64,000 nucleotides of DNA from Mercurialis annua. Taxonomy: Eukaryota > Streptophyta > Magnoliopsida > Malpighiales > Euphorbiaceae. Where the stretch lies: NCBI RefSeq assembly GCF_937616625.2, contig NC_065573.1, positions 22,121,001-22,185,000 on the forward strand, written 5' to 3'. A model generated the notes under the pieces. That model saw only the letters and a program-made list of their open reading frames with translations, was not told where the DNA came from and did not search any database. The position numbers and the translations under genes are program-made. How positions within the stretch are numbered: the first letter of the stretch is position 1; every line of letters starts with the position of its first letter. This document shows, in pieces, positions 1 through 9,215 of the stretch.

Positions 1-1092
1 AAGAGAGATCAGAAGGGTTTTTTTTGTTATAAGAAATGAAAAAATTCCACATGGTAGGTGTTTTATGATTCAATAGTACAAAATTTTGGGTTATTTTGTC
101 AATTATCCATAATTCTGACTTATAAGAGATTTCATGGCAAATTGAAGGTGTAGATTGATCTTTTGTTGGTCAATTTTGTACATATTCGGAAGGATAATGA
201 CATCCTTTTGATGTTAGATATGGTCAACGAAATCATAATAAAATACATAGTGAATTAAAGATTGACAAATCTGTCGATAAATATTTAAAAACCGTCTTCA
301 GTTTTTTTTGATTTTACTTAAATAGAGTTCAATCGGACGATTAAATCAGTTAAATCAATAGGTGGTGTTATTACCAATTTGGTTATTGATTTAGTTTTTA
401 AAACACTGCAAACAATCAAATAATATCTAACATAATTTTGAAAGTAATTCTAAGAGCATTTACAATGTGATGCTAAATTGCATGTTAATGTTATAATTTA
501 ACACCGATTCATTAAATTCAACTCAATTGTATTACTATACTTTGTGATAAATTTAATATATATTATATTTTATGTTAAATTTAGCATGAATTACAGTATA
601 TTGTTAATTTTAATATCCAATCAAAATTCATTTTCAGCTATGATTCTATTATTACTTTTTGTATTTTTTTTATTTTGAATTTTATGCTTTTTTTATTTTT
701 AACGATTTCGATTGATTAAATTTTTAATAATAGACCATACACGATATTAAAATAATTTATAAAATATCTTTCGTTTTTATAATTCATCAATTTACTTAAC
801 AATTCTATTTAAAATAGCTCATTATTATATCAAATAAAATAAAAATTATTATTCTATATTGCCGAGCCGAAAGGCAGCACTTCCATACATGATCGTAGTA
901 TATTTTTAAAAATTATAAAATATATGATTGAATTTTTTTTATAACATAATAAAAAAAGTTAATAGATAATTATCATAGTAAGTAATTATAACACTTTTTT
1001 TAACATTTTGTGTTGGAGGTAAATTTAGAAAGTTATGGTAAATATATCATTTTATCATTTTTGCATACTAAATATGGCTTTAATGGCTTCCT
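1..1092. other. AT-rich intergenic DNA without a recognised gene
   Basis: No coding region is supported here. Around 451-615 there is a stretch that starts with a 'taagagcatttacaatg' type end and closes with a partly inverted 'aaatttagcatgaatt' end. This resembles the common plant MITE class with gagcatctccaa-like termini, but the match is degenerate and the target duplication is not visible. Confidence 0.4.
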
Positions 1093-2105
1093 GTGAAGAC
1101 TAAGCTGATCAGTAGAGGTATGAATATTGAGCATATGTGCTCAGGATGCAAGGAAGTTGCTGAAACAATTCTTCATTCCCTTTGGTTTTGCAATAAAGCT
1201 GCAGATGTTTGGAGGAACTGGCCTTTGTCTAAGAATATCAAACCAAAACTGGATTGGAGCTCTAAAGATTTGTTACTTCAAACTTACTCAACTCTTAATA
1301 AGCATGATTTTAACATTTTTACAATCCTGTTATGGTTAATTTGGAACAATATAAATTGTCTGTTGTTTGGCAGGAGTTTCCAGCATGTTAACTGCCAGAA
1401 TGGGCCTTGAGCTATGCTGAGGAGTACAGACAGAATAGACACAAAGGGAGGACACCTATTCTTCAAGACATTCAGGTGGCGAGGAGGGATACAGACAACA
1501 GATGTGTTCCACCTAGAAGGGATGCATATATTGTCAATGTTGATGCAGGTTTTAATGAAGACAAAGAGATTTATGGCACAGGTGCAGTTATCAGGAACTG
1601 GAAAGGTGAAGTCATGATTTCCAGTAACAAGTGCTATGCTGGTCTTGTTGAAGTAGGAGTGAGGGAAGCTGTGGTAATCAGAGATGGAACTACATTGGCT
1701 CTCGAAGCTAATCTAACTCCCTATGTGATCAAGTCTGATGCAAAGGTTGTAGTAGATTACTTTAATCACAAAACTAAGTCTTGTAGTGAGATTGATTTGC
1801 TGTTCTTTCACAGTTTTGCTTTAGATGATCATAGTTGTTGTTTGGGTTATGAGTTTGTTAGCAGGAATTCAAATAGAGTAGCCCATGCTTTGGCTAGAAA
1901 AGCTGTTAGTGAGAATAGTACTTTTAATGTCTGGATGGAGGCTGTTCCTCCAGACATCACTCATTTGATTTTGGCTGATCTCAGCTTAGTGTTTAATAAA
2001 GTTCACTTGGATTTCAAAACAAATATGGCTTTAAAAATGACACTACATTATAGATGCTCTAACACGTTTAATACTAGAAATTATACTGAAGCGCATAACT
2101 GCTAG
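1093..2105 (+). pseudogene. LINE relic: zinc-knuckle plus RNase H tail of a plant non-LTR retrotransposon
   Basis: Two overlapping open frames encode the C-terminal end of a plant L1-type ORF2. The first (about 1093-1410) has the reverse-transcriptase zinc-binding pattern (CSGCKE...HSLWFC...W) followed by a tryptophan-rich segment. The second (about 1407-2105) is an RNase H-like domain with an NVDAGF catalytic-aspartate motif, a GTGAVIRNW strand, a KSDAK aspartate and the terminal NRVAHALARKA motif. The two frames differ, so a frameshift separates domains that are continuous in intact elements. The endonuclease and reverse transcriptase parts are missing upstream. I see no poly(A) tail or target duplication, so this is an old truncated copy. 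The second frame has no ATG at its beginning, which also argues against a host gene. Confidence 0.75.
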
Positions 2106-2686
2106 AAGATTTTTTTTTCTTAAAGATATGAATTATATTAAAGCATATAATTGATTGATTCTTTTTCTTTATAAAATTATAATTCATTAGATACAAAAAT
2201 GACATAAGGACTAGATATTTCAAAAATTCCAGTTACACTAGATCAATGTCTGCACGTTGCTCATGTAGAAGGTTACTCACACTCTATAATTGTTACTCGT
2301 GCATGATCCGATTAAAACATCAAATCGTGAAGAACCCTTAATTCAAAGATTCGAGAAGGTTCTCAAAATTATTCCGACATGAAAAAAGCAAAACCCAAAT
2401 CAAAGTCAAAATTTATAAACTAAGACTTATTAAACTAAAAAAATACATCTAGAATAATTAGTAATATGGATAGAAAGAAAAATTATTTTCTTCCACCCTC
2501 TAAAAAATGAAAAAAATGAATTTTTTTTAAAGAGAAATGAGACCACAAAATTATAGAGAGAGATTTCTTTACCATAACTACTCCAAATTACGAATAAAGG
2601 AATTATTTGATCTTTAAAGTTTAATCACGACGTCATGATTTAAAAGGCGAATTGATACTGCAGTGTATTATTATATTTTCATATGA
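2106..2686. other. AT-rich spacer, nothing recognised
   Basis: No open frame with family resemblance and no clear repeat boundary is visible between the LINE relic and the first Helitron-like end. Confidence 0.4.
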
Positions 2687-3419
2687 CTAGTTTCGCATTA
2701 CGTGCTATGCACGTGGCTCGTAACGTAACTCGTCAATGAATATATTAGTAAATTTATTATAATTATATCTATTTTGTTATTTATAATTAATATTAAATTA
2801 GTTAAAAAAATTTATAAAAGTAAATATAATATATTCGGTTATTAAATTTTTTTCCATACTGAGTTTATTCTTCTTTTGGTTTTATAATAATCATAATTAA
2901 ATAATTAACTTAATTTTATTAATAATATTTTTAAAAATAATAAGATAGAAATTAAATAATATTATATTGACCAAATACCAAATACAGTAGTTCAATCAAA
3001 CTAAAAGATAGGTATTCCTACTAATTTGGAGATAATTTAGCTACCTATTCTAATTAGGACTTTAATTACAATAGTGATTAATTAAATAACTAATTAGTTA
3101 ATGACTATAAAACATTTATTTTATTAATAATATTTTTATAGTATAGATAATAAGATAAAAATTAAATAATATTATATTAACCAAATACCAAATACAGTAG
3201 TTCAATCAAACTAAAAGATAGGTATTCCTACTAATTTGGAGACAATTTACTAATTTTGAAATAATTTAGTTACCTATTCTAATTAGGACTTTAATTACAA
3301 TAGTGATTAATTAAATAACTAATTAGTTAATGACTATAAAACATTTATTTAATAATAAACTGAAAAGGATTATTCAGTAAATTTGCATGTCCCCCCCATC
3401 CGTGCTTTTATATATAGTA
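2687..3419 (-). mobile_element. Non-autonomous Helitron-like element 1
   Basis: Read on the minus strand, the right terminus is CTAG (2687-2690) followed by T. It is preceded by a 6-bp stem hairpin (ACGTGC-ATA-GCACGT) about 9 bases upstream, which is the classic Helitron 3' end. The opposite end, about 3385-3419, reads on the minus strand as TACTATATATAAAAGC then a G run, like plant Helitron 5' ends, although the initial TC is not present. There is no Rep/helicase coding sequence, so it would depend on a helper. It abuts a second element of the same kind. An internal direct duplication is listed separately. Confidence 0.6.
2916..3350. repeat. Internal tandem duplication, about 205 and 230 bp
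   Basis: A unit containing the block 'ccaaataccaaatacagtag', the block 'ggtattcctactaatttgga' and the block 'gactataaaacatttattt' occurs twice head to tail (2916-3120 and 3121-3350). The second copy carries a small insertion repeating 'tactaattttgaaataattta'. It lies wholly inside Helitron-like element 1. Confidence 0.85.
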
Positions 3420-3752
3420 CTAGCGTTTCGCTACGTGCTACGCACGTGAGCGATAATTACATGACCCGTTGTGTATATTAAATATTAATTAAATTATTAA
3501 ATATAATACTTAAGTTTCAGATAAGTATAGTTAATTATTTTTTACTTAAATTGAAATTATAGCACTCAGTTAATAATGATGAATACAGTTTGCACTCGGA
3601 ACCGGAGATCTAGATGATGGTGGTGCTGTTGGTGGTGTCGGAGTGGTAATTGAGTCATTACTTAAAGGTTGCCTCTTTTTCAATTAGCGGTGTTTGGTTC
3701 ATTTTTAAAAAAAATAGTGTTTAGCCACGTGCTACACACGTGAATAACATTT

Positions 3753-3836
3753 ATATTATATATATATATATATATATATAGTACATATGTACGTACATAT
3801 ATGTATGTACATATGTACGTACATATATGTATGTAG
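3753..3836. repeat. (TA)n followed by a palindromic gtacatatgtac repeat
   Basis: A TA-dinucleotide tract passes into two tandem copies of a unit made of gtacatatgtac and gtacatatatgtat blocks. Each block is itself nearly palindromic, so the region can fold into cruciforms. Confidence 0.9.
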
Positions 3837-4085
3837 TTTAATTTTTTATTTTCATGCACGAACTATAATTTTTTTTCAAATCCATACACGGTGCTGAGGT
3901 GTCACAATTTTATTGATGTAATTCGTTGAGGTGGAGGTTATTTTACAATAATGAATGAGTGTCTCCTCAGCATCGTGCATGAATTTGAGAAAAAGTGCTA
4001 GTTCGTTCATGAAAATGAAAAAATTTAAACTGCGTGATTAAAATGAGAAAACGTGTAAAATTCGTGATTTTTTTTAACATTAACC
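3837..4085. mobile_element. Foldback MITE, copy F1
   Basis: Two arms of an inverted repeat share the words 'tttcatgcacgaacta' and 'ggtgctgaggtgtcac' in one orientation and 'cagcatcgtgcatgaatttg' in the other. The right end reads 'gtgattaaaatgagaaaacg ... ttaaccc'. The same family recurs at 45556-45878, 46267-46440 and 48792-49103. The left terminus here is lost against the simple repeat. Confidence 0.75.
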
Positions 4086-4525
4086 CTATATAATATTACT
4101 TAAATTATTAAAATATATTGCTAAAGTTTATAATAAATTATTATAAATTATTAAAATTGATTTATGTGATGATATTTACTTGACCCGTTATGTATAGTAA
4201 ATATTAGTTATATTACTATGTTTTATAGTGAATTATTATAATTTTGTATATATTAAATATTAAATATTAAATTTAGATTAAATATTTTTAGGGGACATAT
4301 TAAAATCATTCAGCCTATAATCTATTTATTTCTAAATAATCCATTAGATATTTTAAGCACAAAACTTAGACTTTTATTATTAAGAAATACCAAAATTAAA
4401 ATTTGAACCATCAATATAGAATTAGGTTAAAGTTTGAGAATGTATTAAGCAATAATTCTTGTTGTGTGTGCAAATTAAATTACGACTTTTCTTACGCAAA
4501 ATGAAAAATAATTCTAATCAAACTA

Positions 4526-4641
4526 TGATTCCATTAGGAAAAAAGAAATCAATCCTAACCTAATTACAATTTAATTCGTACGGTGATTCCATTAGGAAAA
4601 AAGAAACCAATCCTAACCTAATTATAATTTAATTCGTACGA
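4526..4641. repeat. 58-bp tandem duplication
   Basis: The unit beginning 'tgattccattaggaaaaaag' and ending 'ttaattcgtacg' occurs at 4526-4583 and again at 4584-4641 with only a few substitutions. Confidence 0.9.
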
Positions 4642-4800
4642 TAATATTTTTTTATATTGGGATTAGCTTTTTTATTAAATCTAATGTCTACTTAATTATT
4701 ATGCATTCTCCTTGATTTTTTATAAATTATATCCTTAATAAAGTCTATTATCGTAATTTTGTTCGTCCCCCCTTCCTATATATAAGAAGATAGTTATAGA

Positions 4801-5601
4801 TAGATAGATAGATTATGCACTCATGTTGACTTAACATTTGTACAACCAAATAGGGATTTAATTTAAGTTTTTTTAATCAAAAAGATTTAATTTAAGTTAG
4901 TTGCTCTGTTTTTAAGACAAAATTACTCACTCCCTACACATGTCCAAATGAACCAAATCCTAATTGAAAAATGAGTGACATCAGTGCAACTTTTACATTG
5001 CAAATACAAATTTAAAGCAAGGAATTAAACTTAACAAACCAATTGTAAAGAACTAAATAAAAAAATGGCGCTTCCCATTCCAAATAAAGTATCAATTATG
5101 CCTCTTAAAATTCCAATTTGGAAACTAGTTTGATGCCATATCCTTTAGCAAAAAAAACTAGCAAGCTTATATATCCGTACAAAATATAAAAAATATAAAA
5201 AAAGTACCCAACACATTATTGATTATTCCATTCCAACTCTATTTTGTTTTTCTTTCAATCAATTGGAACCCAAAAAACATCCCAAAATGTAATCTCCATT
5301 CAAAAAAGGGTCATTATTGTAATTTTCACAAATCTTTTGCCACCTTTTTCTGGCAAAATTATGTGATTAAAATAACCCTTCAACTTCCTTTTAATCCACT
5401 TTTGTATCTTTTTCTTCCTTTTATACCCTTACAGTAACTATACAAACAGCCACTTCCATTTAATCCTAACTTGATCAAAACAGTCAGTCCACCAATCATC
5501 AACCATCAACCAATGAGGCAACACTATCCCTTACCGTACACCATCCCACACCATATCAAATCACCTCTATTCACAGACAAAAAAACAAAACATAAAATTT
5601 C
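4801..5601. other. Intergenic DNA, probable 3' flank of the DUF7138 gene
   Basis: Starts with a short (GATA)n tract at 4796-4815. The rest is AT-rich with no supported gene. Open frames at 5219-5437 and 5471-5767 show no family resemblance, and the second runs into the antisense of the DUF7138 gene. Confidence 0.5.
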
Positions 5602-6279
5602 TCAACCGGATTCTTTAGCGGGCCGGGCAATCGGACCCGCAGGCGACTTGAATCCGAATGTAACAGTATCATACACGCACCAGTGGAACCCGACATCGAA
5701 GCCCATCTTCTTAGCCCTTAAACATTCTTCACATGAAACAACCGTTCCATTAAACCGTTCTTCTTGACCACAACTCGAATCAAAACCGGAACCCGTACCC
5801 GGCCCAAACCCGAGACCCATGTTCATCAAGTACCGTTCTTTCTCCAACTGCAGCTCCTTGACCCGTTTTCCATAATCGACGTTAATAGCAATACTATTCC
5901 CATCACGTCGTAAAAGCATCATATTCGCCGTTGGTACAGGCGGTAGCGACGGCAGAGGATGATCATAATATTCGCCCGGAACAATTTGAATAGAATCGGA
6001 ATTTTGTCGCCGCCGATCACGTCTAGATCTTTTAAGAACAACGAGAAAGAAGCAATCTTTCTCGCAAGAAATAGCCGAGAAATCAACTTTTCCGGTGATC
6101 GGAACTCTGAAGCCGTGATTCTTCCGGTCAGAAAGATAAACAGAGAACTGGTGAGGAGAAAGAACCAATTTCTCACTGATCATCGACTGAAAAACCTTAA
6201 AATTCAACGACGGTGTAATCACAACGTTTCCGAGGTTGGTTTCTTGCTCGCCGTCGAAGAATATCACCGGAAATGACAT
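5602..6279 (-). CDS. DUF7138 family protein, single exon, 225 aa
   Basis: A single uninterrupted frame begins at an ATG at 6279 and ends at TGA. The N-terminal half (about residues 1-85) is a beta-rich domain (MSFPVIFFDGE...VVITPSLNFKVFQSMISEKL...QFSVYLSDR) seen in small plant proteins annotated as DUF7138. It is followed by a basic linker (KRSRRDRRR), a VKELQLEKERYLMNMG helix and a C-terminal cysteine-bearing motif (CEECLRAKKMGFDVGFHWCV) with three cysteines in its final 60 residues. The molecular function of this family is not known to me. The domain resembles ubiquitin-like or PB1-like folds only by general pattern, which is inference. A telo-box (AAACCCTAA on this strand, 6290-6298) lies 11 bases upstream of the ATG, and a TATATATAA motif lies near 6365. 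It is divergent with the Nudix gene. Confidence 0.8.
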   Translation of the reverse strand: MSFPVIFFDGEQETNLGNVVITPSLNFKVFQSMISEKLVLSPHQFSVYLSDRKNHGFRVPITGKVDFSAISCEKDCFFLVVLKRSRRDRRRQNSDSIQIVPGEYYDHPLPSLPPVPTANMMLLRRDGNSIAINVDYGKRVKELQLEKERYLMNMGLGFGPGTGSGFDSSCGQEERFNGTVVSCEECLRAKKMGFDVGFHWCVYDTVTFGFKSPAGPIARPAKESG

Positions 6280-6531
6280 CGGAAAGATATTAGGGTTTTA
6301 AAGAATCAAGAAAATAAGAAAATGAAGAAAAAACTTAGCAAGAAAGGGGTTTGATGTGATTTTTATATATAAATGGCGGGTTTTAGCATAATAAGGAAAG
6401 GGTATAAAAGGTAATATAAAACGATTACAAGGGTAATCTTGGAATTTAAGAAATGATATTTTGTTAAAAAGACTTGGGGGCCAAGTTTTATTCAAAAACG
6501 GTAAAAACGACGCGCTGTGGGGTGTGATAAT
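6280..6531. promoter_or_regulatory. Shared promoter region of the DUF7138 and Nudix genes
   Basis: Only 252 bp separate the two start codons. The region holds a telo-box at 6290-6298 (reads AAACCCTAA toward the DUF7138 gene) and a TATA-like tttatatataaa motif at 6361-6373, placed to serve the minus-strand gene. A TATA box facing the Nudix gene is not obvious. Confidence 0.55.
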
Positions 6532-8515
6532 ATGGAGTCGTGTGAGTTTGCACGAAATCTCGGGGTTTATCGGGTTATAGGACCGAATTACCCTTCGAAA
6601 ACCATCGAATTTTCGGGGGTGCCATTGGTGGTGACGTGGAGGGGGAATAAACCGGGGAGAGTGTGTTTAAGAAGAAGAGTGTTGGCATTGGAAAGTCCAC
6701 CTCAAGGGTATAGGAAGAACGTTGGGATTTGTTTGGTTAATCCAAATAAACAGGTTTTTTTTGTTGGTTTTTCTGTTTTTCCAGCTTTAATTGAGTTTGT
6801 GAAAAGTTTAATTAATGATAATTGTGGCTTGGGTTTTGTTAATTTGGGTGTTAATTTTGTTGGGTTGGTTTAATTTTGTAGATATTTGCAGCTTCCAGAA
6901 TTAATATACCAGATACATGGCAAATGCCTCAGGTAAAAATTCAATTTATATTCTGAGTTTTGGTTTTTAATTAATTGCATTGCTCTTAATGTTAATTTTT
7001 TTCTTTTTCATTTAAATAATGTGGAATTCATTTCTTTTCTGGGGTTTGATCTCCATTTGTTTTTAGTATGCTAATTTAGCTTCATTTTATAACAAAAGAA
7101 CTGAAATTTTTAAAAAATACTTGTAAATCTCGTTGCTTCGAACTGAATTGATGTGAAATTAGATGGAGTTAATGTCTATAGATGTTGTATTTTAGAGCTG
7201 TTTAAGGAGTTGTGCGGGTTTGCTTATGGATGCTTCTTTGTCGATTCAGTAATGTTAAGCGATTCGAGCTTGCTAACAATTTTCCAAATCGTGAATTAGT
7301 TGGGCAACATAACATCTAAAATTGGAGGAATGAAAAGAACTTAATGAGCTTGCTGCTTGTGCTATTATAGGGCGGTGCTGATGAAGGTGAGGATCTTAGA
7401 CATGCAGCAATAAGAGAATTGAGGGAAGAAACCGGAGTTACTTCTGCTGAATTTCTGGCCGAGGCGCGTTTTTCTTTTCTTTTTTGGTGTCATATGTCTT
7501 AACTTAATAACTTGCATAATTTAGCTTAAAGGTTATGGAAATTGGGTTACTTCTGCTGAATTTCTGGCATAGGTTGGGTTTTCATTTCTTTTTTTGGTGT
7601 CATTTGTCTTAACTTGCACATTTGCATTTATAGGTTACAAAAATAGCTTACAGAAATAGGTTGCTTCTGCTGCATGTATTACTCAACTGAATGTGAAATT
7701 ATACGCGCAGGCTCCATATTGGTTGACATATGACTTCCCCACTCAAATTCGACATAGACTTAATAGGAGATGGGGTACCAATTATAAAGGTCAAGCGCAA
7801 AAGTGGTAAGCTTATCGATGGGCTGTATATTGATTACAGTAATGCTATTTGCCCTACTGTTCTTAGCTAAAGTTTGTATAATGCTCACCTAACCTCATGT
7901 TTGATGGTATTTCCGAGAATCTTTCATTTCCGTGCAAGGTCTTTTGGTGGTTGTCATCGGTTATAGCTTTGTAGAAGCTTCTTATTTAACTGGACTTTGA
8001 ATATTAAGCTTTACAAGTAAACTTCTCGTTAGCAAAAGTAGCATATAATATGATGATTTGTATTAAGACACTGTTTTTCAGTCTTCGCTTGAAATGAACT
8101 TTATGAAAGGCAGAGTTGGTTCTCCCTGACGCAGCTTCAAACATTTATTGCTGCTTAATGTCGATGAAGAAATAATCAAACCATGCACAGGTTCCTTTTG
8201 AAGTTTACCGGGAAGGAAGAAGAGATAAACCTTTTAGGAGATGGATCGGAGAAGCCAGAATTCAAACATTGGTCTTGGATGTTACCGGAAAAAGTGGTGG
8301 AGCTAGTAAGTAAACCTCACTGGATACGATGATATTCAATTGACATTATGTTTGCTGACACATGCTAATTGTGTTTAATCACGCAGGCAGTCGATTTCAA
8401 AAGGCCTGTGTATGAACAGGTTATGAAGTTATTTAGTCCTTACCTCCAGCCAGACGCAGAAACTGAAACTAATGTCAAACTTTGTATGTATGAAATTAAC
8501 TCCAGCATTGAATAG
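6532..8515 (+). CDS. NUDT26/27: Nudix hydrolase, NUDT26/27-like (predicted chloroplast Ap4A/nucleotide hydrolase), six exons
   Basis: Exons 6532-6753, 6882-6932, 7371-7463, 7711-7805, 8191-8305 and 8387-8515 join in frame to 234 aa. Exon 1 carries an arginine-rich, Ser/Thr-containing leader of about 50 residues, then ESPPQGYRKNVGICL. The complete Nudix box lies in exon 3 (GGADEGE...RELREETGV), with the catalytic Glu pair in REEETG-type spacing. WLTYDFP, GQAQKWFLLKF and KPEFKHWSWMLPE follow, all typical of the plant diadenosine tetraphosphate hydrolases NUDT26/27. These act on Ap4A and related nucleotides in chloroplasts; the leader fits a transit peptide, which is inference. The start was set at ATG 6532 because the upstream in-frame codon is GTG. 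All introns are GT-AG except intron 3, which appears to be GC-AG (GAG|GCGCGT). The last codons after LQPDAETE are less certain. Confidence 0.9.
7437..7620 (+). repeat. Duplicated exon 3/intron 3 boundary in the Nudix gene
   Basis: The last part of exon 3 and the first part of intron 3 (7437 to about 7512) recur 109 bases downstream (7546 to about 7616), including 'gttacttctgctgaatttct' and 'tttttggtgtcat'. A weaker third echo, 'ggttgcttctgctg', lies near 7660. At the donor position copy 1 reads GAG|GCGCGT and copy 2 reads TAG|GTTGGG. Confidence 0.85.
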
Positions 8516-9215
8516 CTTGAAATGTTAATTAGTGTATGATTTTGTGAAGCCTGTATCTGGCATTGTGCCAAGTTTTGCCAACATTGTCAAATTAACAAGA
8601 ATCTTTAACATTACTTCTTTCAGTGTATGATGAATTTATGTCTCAGTTAAATGTAGCAGTTGCTTACATAATAAGACTGCAGAAATTGTATTGTAATTGG
8701 GCATGCTACTGATCATGTCGAACCCTAGCACAAAAATAAATTCACTAGAGATAATGCTAACAATGAGTTAACTTGCGAGCTACTTGGATTTAGTTAAAAA
8801 AAAAAAAAAAAAAAAAAACTTAAATCGAAGTACATTTGAGTTCAAACTACTCAAGTAAACTACCAAATCAAGTTAGAACATACTAATGTTACAAGCTTAA
8901 TTGGTTTTGAATAATTTTTTTGATCTTTTTATAATTGCAATTTACAATAATGACCTTAAAGTTATAGTACAATTTAATTTTTAAAAAATTATATAGATGA
9001 GCAAATCAAGCTTAATTGAGTTCAAACTCCTTAAATAAAACTCAATCAAATTTGACTCAATCTTGGAGCTCATTTTGTAATCGAGTATTTTGGCAGTGTT
9101 TCTACCCAATTCAACTGTAGTATAGCACTAAATCATTCTTCATCATTGCAGCAATAAGAGAATTGAGGGTAGAAAAGTAGATGAAACAATGAAATCAGTG
9201 AGTTGAATCTTTGAT
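8516..9215. other. Intergenic region between convergent Nudix and CTF7 genes
   Basis: Contains an A20-type run near 8797, an AT-rich stretch with 'gagctc' and 'actcaa' words resembling degenerate hAT-type repeat DNA, and a 23-bp copy of Nudix exon 3 at 9147-9169. No gene is seen. Confidence 0.5.
9147..9169 (+). repeat. Stray 23-bp copy of Nudix exon 3
   Basis: Positions 9147-9169 are identical to 7403-7425, inside Nudix exon 3 (the AAIRELR part of the Nudix box), and similarity fades on both sides. It lies beyond the predicted stop codon. Confidence 0.85.

Larger units (their letters stand above)
3420..4800 (-). mobile_element. Non-autonomous Helitron-like element 2
   Basis: On the minus strand the element starts TCTATAACTATC at 4800, preceded by A, and runs through an A/G-rich stretch with a GGGGGG run. 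It ends with a hairpin (ACGTGC-GTA-GCACGT), nine bases, then CTAG at 3420-3423 followed by T. Both termini and the A|TC...CTAG|T context fit Helitrons. No Rep/helicase ORF is present. It contains a simple-repeat block, a foldback MITE and another degenerate copy of the terminal hairpin (about 3716-3747), so it is probably a composite of nested insertions. Its 3' terminus directly abuts the 5' side of element 1. Confidence 0.65.

Noticed and set aside
3753..4641. CRISPR-like array from short repeats
   Set aside because: The repeats are directly adjacent tandem or palindromic units without unique spacers, in a plant nuclear genome.
6517..6531. Nudix start at 6517
   Set aside because: The codon there is GTG; the first ATG is at 6532.
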